A DNA stretch of 64,000 nt. Origin: Nitrosomonas sp. GTDB taxonomy: Bacteria > Pseudomonadota > Gammaproteobacteria > Burkholderiales > Nitrosomonadaceae. Positions within the stretch are counted from its first letter, which is position 1. Each line of letters begins with the position of its first letter. Positions 27,679 through 37,646 of this stretch are shown here, piece after piece. A model generated the notes under the pieces. That model was given only the letters and a program-made list of their open reading frames with translations. It did not search any database and had not been told where the DNA came from. A program made the translations under genes and the position numbers. The stretch covers positions 62,001-126,000 of the forward strand of contig JADKHF010000004.1 in NCBI GenBank assembly GCA_016721865.1, given 5' to 3'.

Positions 27679-29118
27679 ATGGCCATGGTTGCCAACAAAT
27701 CTACCCAAAGTTTCATCAAGCCCAGTGATGCCACGGCATGGATTGCGTGTATCCGGCGTGCATGGCTGGATAAGCATCAGCCAACTACTGTATTTGAACC
27801 CGATGCATTTAATCTGTTACTCAGCGATCTTGGGCTTGAACATGAAGCGGCCATGCTGACCAGACTTGAGAATCAATATCCTGTCAGCAAGGCAGTTTCT
27901 TTCGATCAAACGCAAACCTTGATGCAACAAGGTGTTCCGGTTATTTATCAGGGACGGCTTATGGATGAACAGGAAGGTCTGGTGGGGTATCCCGATTTTT
28001 TGATTCGTCACGAAAGTGGCCAATATCAACCAGCCGATGCCAAGCTTTCACTCAGCGAAAATAAAAAGGCAATTCAGATCCAACTGGGTATCTACCGCCG
28101 GTTACTGAGAAATGAATTGCCCGCAATCGTTTTTCTCGGGGATGGTCGCACAGCATTACTTGGTGATGAGGTTAATCCAGTGGTCGACGAATTTATAACC
28201 GGCATGAGAGCGTTACTTGACCTCCCGCAACAACCGAAAGTTCGATACAGCCACAGTAAATGCCGTATTTGCCCGTATGAAGCCCATTGCCGCCCGGGAT
28301 TTGAAGCAAAGGAAGACATTTCGTTGCTGTATGGAGTTCACGGTAAAGCCGCAGAACATCTCGGAGAAGCGGGTATTTCAACAATCTCTCAGCTTGCCAT
28401 GAGTACAGTCGAATCCATACCGGATGTACCTTATCTCAAAGGTTATAAAAGAAAGCAACGTGCCATTCTTCAAGCCAGCTCGTTTCTGAGCGGGAAAGTC
28501 TATCAGTTGAATAAAGCCGCTTTGCCGGAAGGCACCTGGATTCATTTTGATATTGAAGATAATCCATTAACGCCAGCCCGTGAACGTCATGTTTATCTTT
28601 GGGGTTTTCTGGTACCTGCATATGGTCGAGAAAACTTTGACTATGTGTGGACCAACGATGAAACCCTGGATTATGAGGGCTGGCTTGCTTTCTTGCAGAA
28701 AATTGAAGAATACCGCACACTATTCTCCATTGGTGCTTGCACATTACTCGAATCACGAAAAAGCCACTATCAGAAAATATGCCGAACGCTATGCAATGGA
28801 AAATCATGCCACTGTATCATGGCTGCTCGGCGATGATAGTCCACTGTTTGATATGCAGAATCCGGTTCTGAATTGTCTGGTATTGCCACTACAAGGATAT
28901 GGTCTTAAAGATATCTGCAAACACCCAGATCTGGTTAATTTTCAATGGGAAAATGAAGAATCTGGATCGCAATGGTCAGTCGTACAATTCAATCGTTCCG
29001 CTTGGAAACAAGCTTAACTGAAAAACAAAAACTCAAGGCAGCAATACTGGGTTATAACCGTGATGATGTTATGGCTACACGAAGACTGGAAGTATGGATC
29101 CGGCAGTTATTTTCTTGA
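27679..29118 (+). pseudogene. TM0106-family RecB-like putative nuclease, frameshifted
   Basis: An N-terminal PD-(D/E)XK nuclease domain shows GYPDFLI, QPADAK and QIQLGIYRRLL, which are the catalytic Asp, the Asp-x-Lys and the QxxxY motif. A cysteine cluster follows (CRICPYEAHC, about residues 195-205), which in RecB/AddB-type proteins holds an iron-sulfur cluster. The C-terminal half has the RNase H-like motif WIHFDIED and ends LGYNRDDVMATRRLEVWIRQL. Breaks near 28725 and 28995 move the last third into other frames. Rebuilt length is about 480 residues. The role is unproven; DNA repair or RNA degradation is possible. Confidence 0.8.
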
Positions 29119-29169
29119 ATGTATCTGCGTGCATCCCTTGCTCTTATCAGGTTGTATGCGTTCTTCAGG

Positions 29170-30610
29170 TTAAATGGTGCGACCGTAGGAATCCTCATAT
29201 CTCACGATATCGTCTTCTCCAAGATAGGTTCCCGACTGAACTTCTATTAAATGCAAAGGGATTTTTCCGGGATTCTCGAGACGATGCGATTTGCCAAGCG
29301 GGATGTATGTCGATTGGTTTTCTGTAAATAAGGTTTCTTTGTTTTCTACAGTGACTTTAGCAGTGCCGCTGACGACTACCCAATGCTCCGCTCGATGGTG
29401 ATGCATTTGAAGTGACAGTTTTTCTCCCGGCTTAACCATGATCCGCTTGACTTGAAAACGTTCTCCTTTATCGATTCCCTCATACCAACCCCACGGACGG
29501 TGGACTCGCAGATGTTCGAGATGTTCTTTGCGCTGACTGGAATCAAGATGCTGTATCGCAGTCTTTAAATGTTGTGCCTTGCTTTTGTGCATCACCAGCA
29601 CAGCATCAGCAGTTTCTACGACAATAACGTCATCGAGTCCGATTACGGCAACCAGGCGGTTTTCCGCGCGGATATAGCTTTTCTTGGTATCCAGAACGAG
29701 CGTATCGCCATTGATAACGTTGCCATTGTCGTCCTTGGGCGCAATCTGCCACAGGGAATCCCACGATCCGACATCGCTCCAGCCGAATTGTGCGGGAACA
29801 ACGGCGGCACGATCGGTCACCTGCATGATGGCATAATCAATAGAATCCGATGGAGAAGCCGTAAACGCATCCTTGCCGGGAAGGATAAAGCCAAGATCCG
29901 TAGTTTTTTCTTGCCAAGCCTTTTGAACGGCAGCAAAGATATCCGGCCGATGCCGCTGTAATTCTTGCAGATAATTTTTGGCAGTAAAAACGAACATGCC
30001 ACTATTCCAGGTATAACCGCCTTCCTGCAGATAAGCCTCGGCAGTTACCCGGTTAGGTTTTTCGAAAAAAGATTGAACTTGATAAGCAGTCAATGTGATA
30101 GGTGTGGCAAACGAAAGAGCCGCACCGGCTTTGATATAACCATAGCCAGTTTCCGGTGCAGATGGCACGACACCAAAAGTAACCAAATAATCTTCCTGGG
30201 CAGCAACTTTCGCAGTTTCCACCGCTTGTGCAAAAAGCAAGCTGGTCGTCAATGACGTGATCGGCTGGCAAAACGATCATCAAGGCATTTTCATCGATCT
30301 GTGCCAGATGAAATGCAGCGAGCGCAATAGCCGGTGCGGTATTGCGCCCGACTGATTCAAGATAAATCGCTTCCGGTTTGATTTTTATCGCTTCGCATTG
30401 TTCCTGGATCAAAAAACGATGTTCGGAATTACACACAATAATCGGTGCCTGCGTATTCAATAGTGCGGCTGCCCTGACGAGGGTGGCCTGCAACATGGTT
30501 TCTTTAGCAACGAGCGGTAACAGTTGTTTGGGATAGTTAGCGCGCGAAAGCGGCCATAACCGGGTGCCGCTTCCTCCGGAAAGGATGATAGGGTGAATGT
30601 TGGCTTTCAT
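29170..30610 (-). pseudogene. manC: mannose-1-phosphate guanylyltransferase / mannose-6-phosphate isomerase, frameshifted
   Basis: The N-terminal nucleotidyltransferase has LSGGSGTRLWPLSR (GTP-binding signature) and PKQLLPL, and the second frame carries PETGYGYIKAG. The C-terminal type II isomerase domain is a cupin with QMHHHRAEHWVVVSGTAKV. The bifunctional enzyme makes GDP-mannose for exopolysaccharide or O-antigen. The frame breaks near 30245, between PADHVIDD and the rest, so the rebuilt protein is about 480 residues. It stands alone; no mannosyltransferase or phosphomannomutase gene is adjacent. Confidence 0.87.
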
Positions 30611-31007
30611 TTATTTGAAGTATCCTTATTTTTTACGAGACGCACGTGACAAGGCGACGTTTGTTCTTTGCGTTTGATATTGCCAATACTGCAAGGCATC
30701 TGTCTGATTGTCAAATGGATAAAAAAGGTTGGCCTTATAGCGTTTATTTATCATGCTGAATTGTTACACGACAAACGATGAAGATAGTTAGCAAATAGAA
30801 GTTTTTTACCGGTTTATTTTGTGTTGTTTATGTTGATGCCGAATGGGCTATTTTTGCAATTGCATCATCCCGGTAGTTTGAAAGGGTTAATTCTGGTGGA
30901 GCAGGTATTGATATACTCAGCATACATTACACAGAGACAACAGAATCCTGACGCCTTACCAGGCAAAGCCAGAAAATGATTTCTGTGCTTCCTGGATCTT
31001 CGTGTTT
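30611..31007. other. intergenic region, no gene seen
   Basis: This 397-bp gap lies between manC and the lipoprotein gene, both leftward. It should hold the manC promoter; no clear operator, repeat or small gene was recognised. Confidence 0.4.
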
Positions 31008-31550
31008 TTAGAAACAATGATCAATTATTTCCACTTTGTATAAGCGTTGGGATAGTGAAGCTTTTGGATCCGGTGAGTAAGAAGCCGGTGGATAATCACT
31101 GAGAAGATTTTGATTGCTACGGATTTCGATTTCGGATTGGGTGTTCTGTTTGTTATCGACATCTTTGATCACCATGATCCAGTTTCCATTGCCATGGGTA
31201 ATCGGTTTGTGGTTGTTGATGCTTCCTGAAGACTTAGGATCATGAATCTCAGTAATGTAGTAAGTCCTTGCAGCTTCGTTGTGCATCTGCGGATATCCGT
31301 CTGCTTGTAAAGATTCATGGTAGATAAAATAGGTATTGATATCACGCCAGATATGGCGCTGCCATTCCGGTAAAGGAAAACCTGCATCACTTTTTAAACA
31401 TTCTGCAATTTCTAAATAATTTTTGTCACTGCTGCGGCTATAGATAACTTGTTGGCTCAGTAACTCTTCTCGTGTGGGCGTTGTCATGCAAGCGGGTAAC
31501 ATGAGCACACATAACAGAAACAGGGTCGATTTTTTTAGAGAATAGCGCAT
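31008..31550 (-). CDS. hypothetical lipoprotein
   Basis: This 180-residue protein has a lipoprotein signal: basic start, hydrophobic stretch and lipobox LPAC, with the lipidated cysteine at about residue 21. The mature part is soluble and mixed in structure, with no family recognised. Asp at +2 is absent (the cysteine is followed by Met-Thr-Thr), so outer-membrane targeting by Lol is expected. It lies upstream of manC and downstream of the lipid-synthase gene with wide spacing on both sides. Confidence 0.7.
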   Translation of the reverse strand: MRYSLKKSTLFLLCVLMLPACMTTPTREELLSQQVIYSRSSDKNYLEIAECLKSDAGFPLPEWQRHIWRDINTYFIYHESLQADGYPQMHNEAARTYYITEIHDPKSSGSINNHKPITHGNGNWIMVIKDVDNKQNTQSEIEIRSNQNLLSDYPPASYSPDPKASLSQRLYKVEIIDHCF

Positions 31551-31733
31551 AAGATGGAAGTATTTTTATTCAGATTACCATTATATAAATAATTAATTAT
31601 AGTCCTGGTAAAACAATAACTGGTGAAAGTGATAGATTATGGCCGCTGATTACCCAGTGCAACCAGAAACGGCCTTTATACAGGCAGCATTTAACCTATA
31701 GTATTGGAATTCTGTCAATCATAAAACCCTTTA

Positions 31734-33491
31734 CTATGCGGAGTTCAGATTCTGCATAACCATTGCATGGCTTTCAATATAACGTTGGTGTTTCTTTTCT
31801 TTAATGGTATTGATATGAACCAGAATCAGCGCATCAACACAATGCGAAAAGCTGGGATCAATATTAAATCCCAAGAATTCGCAACCACCTGGATGGCAAA
31901 GTTCAACATATTGCTTATAGAGTACCGGTACCTTCACGCCGAATTCATCCATTTTTTTCTTCAGAATCGAATAGGCCTGCTTATATTCAATTTCATCCGC
32001 AACTTTCTTGAATGGCGCAAAATCTTTAATCAGTCCAAATTCAAAAGGTTGTCTGGGTCTGGCAAGCAGCTCGTCTTTGCCAAAAAGTTCTGTATAAAAA
32101 CTTGCAATCACTTTTCGCGCAGATTCAGGTAAAGAAGTACTCAGTGAGACCGGTCCAACCATATAACGTATCTCCGGATGTTGATACAGATACGCGCCAA
32201 TCCCATACCAGAGATAATCCAGACTGCATTTCCCCTGGTATCGAGGTTGAATGAAACTGCGCCCCAATTCGATCGCATGTTCAAGATAAGGCTTAAACGC
32301 TGAATCAAACTCGAATAAGCTATGGGTATACAGCCCTGATTCCCCATGTTCCTTGAGAATTCTCGCGGCTTCTCCAATGCGATAGGAACCGATAATTTCC
32401 AGTTCGTCTTCGTCCCAGAGAATCAAATGCCGGTAATAGCGATCATAGCTGTCGATATCCAACGGGTTGCCGGTGCCTTCCTGCACCTGCCGGAAAGATA
32501 ATTCGCGCAACCGGCCAATCTCACGCATCACACTGGAATTCGGCATATAGTCAAACAGATAGATATGCTTGCCATCCTGGGTTTTCCCGATGAGTTGTGA
32601 CGCTTTCAGTTCCTTACGGATTGATTTGGTCCGAACGGGATGAATAATATTCTCAATCGGCTTAAACAGCTCTTTTTTCTTCTTTTTGCCTAATAAATAG
32701 ACCTGTTTGCGCATTAATTTGGTCACGGCATTTTTGGACAAATCCATTGCCGCTATGGATTCCCACGGGATCGGTTTACCAATCCGGAATGAAATTTCAC
32801 TACCCTTTTGATTGAACATTTCATGGACCAGCATCATCGTACCCAGCGGTTTGTAGATGCTCGAAAGGCCATAAAAAAGTGTGGAATTTTTGCCGCCAAT
32901 ATAAACCGGAACGATCGGCGCTTTGGTTTTCTTGGCCAGCGATAAGAAACCGGTTTTCCATTTGCCATCACGAACACCCAGCGGACAAATACGCGAAACT
33001 TCTCCGGTTGGGAATAGAATAACGGCTTGTTCCGCTTCCAATGCTTCAACAATCTGGTTCAGATTGTCACGATGATTCGCGGATTCCGCTAAATTATCCA
33101 CCGAGAGAAACAAGCTTTGCAGCGGATCAATGCAGTTCAATAAGGTTGTGGCGACAATCTTCACGTCGGTTCTGATTTCCGATACCAGCTTGAGCAGCGC
33201 CAGCCCATCCAGAGAGCCGAGCGGATGATTCGCGACAATCAGTACCCGGCGCTGATCAGGAATACGTGCGCGGTCTTTGCTTGAAACCTGAAAGGTAAAA
33301 TTAAAATGCTCAAGCACGGCATCATTGAACTCCAAACCTTCCAAATGCCGGTGCGTTTCAATGAATGTGTTGATTTCTTTCTGATGAAAAAGCTTCTTTA
33401 AGACCGAAGAAGCAGCCTTCATTAGCGGCTTGTCACTCGTCTCATCCGTATTTTGAAAGTAATCTTTCAGCAAGGTATCCACATCAAGCAT
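31734..33491 (-). CDS. olsF: OlsF-like bifunctional ornithine lipid synthase
   Basis: This 585-residue protein fuses two acyltransferases. The N-terminal half (about 60-290) is PlsC-like, with ANHPLGSLDGLAL at the catalytic histidine/aspartate and FPTGEVSR for acceptor binding. The C-terminal half (about 300-560) is a GNAT/OlsB-like domain with YRIGEAARIL, FIQPRYQGKCSLDYLWYGIGAYL and YMVGPVSLS. In Serratia OlsF the C-terminal part N-acylates ornithine and the N-terminal part adds the second fatty acid, giving phosphorus-free membrane lipid. A PhoB-box-like site with correct spacing lies 51 nt upstream, fitting induction by phosphate limitation. GGGAGCGG precedes the ATG. Confidence 0.85.
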   Translation of the reverse strand: MLDVDTLLKDYFQNTDETSDKPLMKAASSVLKKLFHQKEINTFIETHRHLEGLEFNDAVLEHFNFTFQVSSKDRARIPDQRRVLIVANHPLGSLDGLALLKLVSEIRTDVKIVATTLLNCIDPLQSLFLSVDNLAESANHRDNLNQIVEALEAEQAVILFPTGEVSRICPLGVRDGKWKTGFLSLAKKTKAPIVPVYIGGKNSTLFYGLSSIYKPLGTMMLVHEMFNQKGSEISFRIGKPIPWESIAAMDLSKNAVTKLMRKQVYLLGKKKKKELFKPIENIIHPVRTKSIRKELKASQLIGKTQDGKHIYLFDYMPNSSVMREIGRLRELSFRQVQEGTGNPLDIDSYDRYYRHLILWDEDELEIIGSYRIGEAARILKEHGESGLYTHSLFEFDSAFKPYLEHAIELGRSFIQPRYQGKCSLDYLWYGIGAYLYQHPEIRYMVGPVSLSTSLPESARKVIASFYTELFGKDELLARPRQPFEFGLIKDFAPFKKVADEIEYKQAYSILKKKMDEFGVKVPVLYKQYVELCHPGGCEFLGFNIDPSFSHCVDALILVHINTIKEKKHQRYIESHAMVMQNLNSA

Positions 33492-33525
33492 AATTCCGCT
33501 CCCAGCATAACAATTGAATGCTGAT

Positions 33526-33559
33526 AAGATAGAGCATTAATATGACAGAAGAATGACGT
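33526..33559 (-). promoter_or_regulatory. candidate Pho box and -10 of the olsF-like gene
   Basis: Read on the minus strand, ACGTCAT-TCTT-CTGTCAT (33559-33542) matches the PhoB half-site CTGTCAT at 5/7 and 7/7 positions with the expected 4-nt spacer. TATCTT (33531-33526) follows after exactly 10 nt, the usual place of the -10 element at PhoB-activated promoters that lack a good -35. Confidence 0.65.
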
Positions 33560-33733
33560 TAAATATTTTACTGATTTATTGCTCTTATCTCTGTGGACTT
33601 AGCATAGTTTGATATGATGCAAAATAAACTGGCTAATTATCATAAAGTATCAAAAGAAGAATAAAGAATTTAACTTGTAACGTATTGACTTTATACAATT
33701 CTGTTTTCAAACTTTACTTGAGCTGCAATTTAG

Positions 33734-34060
33734 ATGGATATCGAATCGAAGCAAAAAGATATAAAGGTAGAAATCACTGGCTTAGAGGCCAAAGCAGAGG
33801 TTGGTCGCGTTGCTGCTAGAGGCAAATCTCATATTGGAATAAAAAAACGTGGTAAGTACGAAAAAGAAATAACAAAAGGCAACGAGTTTAATATCAATGG
33901 CAACTTGATGGAAAAAGAACAAGTTATCGACAGAAAAAATAACTTCTACAAAGAAGTCGTTACTAATGTCGATACAGGTGACATTATTAGAAATGTTAAA
34001 CAAAAATTGACAGAGCATGTTGGTCATGGATATGCAAAGTTCAAAAAACAAACACCCTGA
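33734..34060 (+). CDS. hypothetical protein
   Basis: This 108-residue, highly charged, lysine-rich protein (MDIESKQKDIKVEITGLEAKAEVGRVAARGKSHIGIKKRGK...) has no signal peptide or membrane helix and no recognised family. Coding character is supported by length, codon use and lack of a better frame. It stands alone between divergent olsF and the next plus-strand gene. Confidence 0.5.
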   Translation: MDIESKQKDIKVEITGLEAKAEVGRVAARGKSHIGIKKRGKYEKEITKGNEFNINGNLMEKEQVIDRKNNFYKEVVTNVDTGDIIRNVKQKLTEHVGHGYAKFKKQTP

Positions 34061-34276
34061 CTTTTGTCAATCGTACTGGGTAAAAACTGAGCTTTGAATT
34101 TTTCATTGTGCTGTAATCTTGGCAATGTATTACTCCCAAGTTTAGTTTCCACGATGAGCGGCTTGCTATGCACCGTCTGGAGATGGTTGGGTTGCAACTT
34201 GTCAGGCATATATAAGGCGCTTATAAGCAAAGCGCACTGAATCATCAAGATTTTCTCAATCACCACGAATCCGGAA

Positions 34277-35137
34277 ATGTCTCAAAGCAAAATACATAGC
34301 CATTCGCATTTCAACTCTAACATAAAGCGACTGGCATCGCTTGCAAAACATCCATTTGCCAGGGATTGTGAAGAGATGTTGAATTACTTTTTCGAAATCG
34401 AAAGTCAAATACCATCGACCTATCACTGGACCTTTACTCCGACAGAAGCTCTCTTCCAGAAACTAATTCAAATAAATGATCACACAGAATGGAACAATAT
34501 TTATTGGCGTGACATCTGCGAGAATATACAAGCATACTCAGTGCTTACATACCAAAGAGGCTTGGGGATTATTCGGCCAGTAATACGCTCGCTAAACACT
34601 GGAGATTTTCTCGCCAGCGCAATCTTGGCTCGATCAGCACTTGAGCTTTCCGCATGGTTCATCTATCACGCGCGCTTCTTCCGAAACACTGCACTGAGTA
34701 TTCCAGCAGAACTATCAACCGAAACTACGCGTTTTACAAACAATGAACTACAGACTAAGTTAGTAAAATTACTTTGGGGGACACGTCTTGAAACAGTCCA
34801 CGAAGAGCTTAAACAAATCAATATTTTGACAATAATAAAAAAAGTATCAGAAGCAGATAATGCAAATTTCCTAAAACCGACATACGACTATCTTTGCGAA
34901 GCAACTCATCCAAATATTGTCGGAAATGCAGAATTTTGGGAGTATCCGTCTGATGCGCATAATTCAAAATCTTTTACGATTAAGATCCGCTCAATGGGCT
35001 GTGCAACCAAACAAACGAACTTCTTACACATGCACCTGGGTGCACTCGGATGGTCAAGTGCGTGCTACCGAAATGGGATGATTGAAGTACGAAAAGCTAT
35101 TGAAATAATTGGTGAGAAACTGCTGCTAAGGAGCTGA
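34277..35137 (+). CDS. hypothetical protein, HEPN/DUF5677-like
   Basis: This 286-residue helical protein contains LASAILARSALELSAWFIYHARFF and a later YDYLCEATHPNIVGNAEFW. The pattern resembles DUF5677-type HEPN-like proteins, some of which are linked to toxin or abortive-infection systems. That match is by eye and weak. No signal peptide. It is followed 8 nt later by a DUF2442 protein, so the two may form a unit. Confidence 0.55.
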   Translation: MSQSKIHSHSHFNSNIKRLASLAKHPFARDCEEMLNYFFEIESQIPSTYHWTFTPTEALFQKLIQINDHTEWNNIYWRDICENIQAYSVLTYQRGLGIIRPVIRSLNTGDFLASAILARSALELSAWFIYHARFFRNTALSIPAELSTETTRFTNNELQTKLVKLLWGTRLETVHEELKQINILTIIKKVSEADNANFLKPTYDYLCEATHPNIVGNAEFWEYPSDAHNSKSFTIKIRSMGCATKQTNFLHMHLGALGWSSACYRNGMIEVRKAIEIIGEKLLLRS

Positions 35138-35208
35138 TCGTTAACATGAGTTATCAACAATACAAAAGTACGTCAACGAAAATCGGTAAATATCTATGGA
35201 GGCATGGA

Positions 35209-35454
35209 ATGAGCACATTAGTAGTTGAAACATACGCTTTGGCGGAGAATGTCGAGTTTACCAATGACGATATAATCTTATCGCTGGTAGACGGCAGAAG
35301 AATTATGATCCCGTTAGTGTGGTTTCCTCGATTGGTAGCTGCTACAAAAAATCAGCTAACAAACTTCGAACTTCTGGGTGATGGTGAAGGTATCCATTGG
35401 CCGGATATCGACGAGGACCTCAGCGTGGCTGGCTTGCTACGCGGAGATCATTAA
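35209..35454 (+). CDS. DUF2442 domain protein
   Basis: This 81-residue protein has the DUF2442 core: NDDIILSLVDGRRIMIPLVWFPRL then ELLGDGEGIHWPDIDEDLSVAGLL. The ATG at 35209 is preferred over one at 35146 because a GGAGG sits 6 nt before it, and the resulting length matches the family. DUF2442 proteins often pair with DUF4160 proteins in presumed toxin-antitoxin units; no DUF4160 partner is seen here. Confidence 0.82.
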   Translation: MSTLVVETYALAENVEFTNDDIILSLVDGRRIMIPLVWFPRLVAATKNQLTNFELLGDGEGIHWPDIDEDLSVAGLLRGDH

Positions 35455-35544
35455 CAAACATCACAAACTACAGGTTCAAGCCGATATTTAAAATGCAGTA
35501 CTTTCTTAGTTTTTAGGGTCACTCGGTTAGTATTCCATTCTGTC

Positions 35545-35667
35545 TTTTTAAGCAGTCTCTCGACAACCCATCTTTGTCATTCCGAACGGAGTGAGGAATC
35601 TTTTGGAATCGACAGTATAGATTTCTCGCTATGCTCGAAATGACAGATATTCAGGGGCTCTTTAACA
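35545..35667. repeat. dispersed palindromic repeat, family B, copy 5
   Basis: The arms GTCATTCCGAACGGAGTGAG and TTCTCGCTATGCTCGAAATGAC face each other and the ends are degenerate. The right end runs into the 3' end of the alpha/beta hydrolase gene. Confidence 0.75.
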
Positions 35668-36412
35668 TCATCACCGAATCAAACCATTGCTTAATGACAT
35701 GCGCCAACCACTCCGGCTCATCCAGCGGCAAATCATGACCGGCCGTCTCATGCTGCACATAGCCGGTTTGCCAGATTTGCGCCAGCTTCCGACTACAGCG
35801 GTAATCTACCAGGCGATCAGCCTGACTGGTTACAACGAGTATGGGTTGCTGTGGTTTGTCCGTGACGGAAAATTTTGCGGCGGCCAGAAATTGGTTTCTG
35901 GCACTCGCCGTTGATATCGGATTCTGTTGTTGCCACTGCTGCCAGGATTCCAGCAATTTTCTGTCGTGACTGTGACGATTTGAAGTCAGACTTAGAATAT
36001 CCGCTTCCTTTTGTGCAGCCGAATGAAAAATCATCTTGAGAATTTGGGGGTAAACTGTCCAGCGCAAACGATGGTAAAACGGCGATAACGGTCTTGCGCT
36101 GGTGTTGATGAGAACTGCCGCTTCCACTTCATCCGGATACCGCGTCATCCAATCCATCGCAATCATCCCGCCCATGGAAAGTGCGATCAATCGGAGCGGT
36201 TGGTTTGCATTTATTTCCTGGCGTAATGCTTCGGTCATTTCCGCAATGGTTTTTGGACTGGTGGCCTGATGCAATTGGCCATTTCCCGGAATATCCGGTG
36301 TACTGATAGTAGCGCGGGGAAATTGCTGCTGCAGACTTCCGGCAAACTCTCCCCAGTGCCGTGCTTCACGCAACAGCCCCCGAATCAGCACGAAATGTTC
36401 ACGATGCATCAT
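35651..36412 (-). CDS. alpha/beta hydrolase
   Basis: From the ATG at 36412 the protein has about 253 residues. The nucleophile elbow is ALSMGGM, the acid lies in VVTSQADRLVDYRCS and the histidine in HETAGHDLPLDEP. The start overlaps the stop of the upstream peptidase gene (ATGA), which rules out the longer in-frame extension to 36619 that would run across that gene. It is cytoplasmic, substrate unknown, and probably cotranscribed with the peptidase. Confidence 0.82.
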   Translation of the reverse strand: MMHREHFVLIRGLLREARHWGEFAGSLQQQFPRATISTPDIPGNGQLHQATSPKTIAEMTEALRQEINANQPLRLIALSMGGMIAMDWMTRYPDEVEAAVLINTSARPLSPFYHRLRWTVYPQILKMIFHSAAQKEADILSLTSNRHSHDRKLLESWQQWQQQNPISTASARNQFLAAAKFSVTDKPQQPILVVTSQADRLVDYRCSRKLAQIWQTGYVQHETAGHDLPLDEPEWLAHVIKQWFDSVMMLKSP

Positions 36413-37437
36413 GAGTACCATAACGCCCGTGCTTGTTGTTCCAATCCCGGCATCTCGCTTTGATTGAGCCAGTTTTGATACGATAAGATCGCGTGCAACA
36501 AAAACTCCATCAGGATTAAATGGCTTCTCAACACGCGATTCAGCCGGTGTGGTTTGACCGGGTGATACAAACCCTGCAATCGGCGCAACTGCAGCGGATT
36601 CTTGCGAATCCACCGCCACGAGCCCATTTCAAGCGTTAATGGCAAGAAAACATTGTTGCTTGCCAACGATTGTTGATAAAGAAAATCCCACAGATCACCA
36701 TGAGTCAGATAATGCTGTGATTGCGGCTCAAACAAATAATCCTGATGCGGGTAAGTCTGCATAAACAGCCTGCGTAGATAATAAACTTCTTTGAGATGCT
36801 TGATCGGTTCAAGCCGACTTTTGGCATAAGGAAACCAGATTTGGTTGCGGAAACCAAAGCCGGAATGACAATCCAGAACCAAGCTGAACGGCGCAGGTAA
36901 GACTTCCTGCTCAATAAAATCGCACAGTGCTTGCGCTTCCGGTTGCATGGCTTCACCGGATTTTCCCCGATACCATGGCAACACCGATGAAATCCGATGC
37001 CCTCCAGCCAGCCAGATGGTTTTTTCGTGGCTATCCACCGGCGCATTGCGCATGAGATCGACACCCTGTCCATTTGCACGCGTAGCGTTCAGCATGCCGA
37101 CCGGATTGATGATGGGTAAAATATTGATCCGCACCCGTTGCAAGATATCAGCCAGGACCCGGTCCCATTTTAGCCGTTCGAGCAAACCTTCCAGAAAAGC
37201 AATGACTACTTGCGTGCCAATGCGTTCCAGCCCATGGATACCGGCAACATAAGTCACACTCGGAGAATCTTGCGCAGTATTTCCGAGTGTCAGCGCATAA
37301 ATTGGTAACACATCATCCACACAGGAAACGTGACAAAGAACTTTGCTGCGTAAGTGCGCTTGATTGTCTCCCCGAATAATGGCTTCGATTTGTTGCAGTT
37401 CAGGTAATAACTGTTTCAGAGTGGGTGCGTCGTGCAT
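36409..37437 (-). CDS. M14-family zinc carboxypeptidase-like protein
   Basis: This 342-residue protein has zinc-ligand motifs of M14 peptidases. HGLERIGTQ supplies the first His and Glu, LVLDCHSGFG the third ligand, and MRNAPVD the Asn-Arg-like substrate-binding site. LTLEMGSW carries the catalytic glutamate. No signal peptide is seen. Relatives in this branch are deacylase-like (succinylglutamate desuccinylase) or act on peptidoglycan peptides, so the exact substrate is open. It is the first gene of a two-gene unit with the hydrolase. Confidence 0.8.
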   Translation of the reverse strand: MHDAPTLKQLLPELQQIEAIIRGDNQAHLRSKVLCHVSCVDDVLPIYALTLGNTAQDSPSVTYVAGIHGLERIGTQVVIAFLEGLLERLKWDRVLADILQRVRINILPIINPVGMLNATRANGQGVDLMRNAPVDSHEKTIWLAGGHRISSVLPWYRGKSGEAMQPEAQALCDFIEQEVLPAPFSLVLDCHSGFGFRNQIWFPYAKSRLEPIKHLKEVYYLRRLFMQTYPHQDYLFEPQSQHYLTHGDLWDFLYQQSLASNNVFLPLTLEMGSWRWIRKNPLQLRRLQGLYHPVKPHRLNRVLRSHLILMEFLLHAILSYQNWLNQSEMPGLEQQARALWYS

Positions 37438-37598
37438 TGTGTTTTAAAGTGGAGCTACCATCAAAGTTGCTATTAAAAATGGATGTTACTTGAATCTATT
37501 AATCAGTATTGAAGAATCATTGTAAAAATCATATCCACCCGCTTTTTTAATAAATATTTCATGAATATTTAACAAATACTTCAAAGAAGCTTAATAAA

Positions 37599-37616
37599 TT
37601 CTCTTTATGCTGTCAT
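37599..37616 (+). promoter_or_regulatory. possible Pho half-box before the plcP-like operon
   Basis: A perfect CTGTCAT lies at 37610-37616, 30 nt before the ATG. The 7-mer one period upstream (TTCTCTT) matches the consensus at only 4 of 7 positions, and no clear -10 follows at 10 nt. This is suggestive only. Confidence 0.35.
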
Positions 37617-37646
37617 GCCATCACTAATCCACTTAAAAGGACATGT

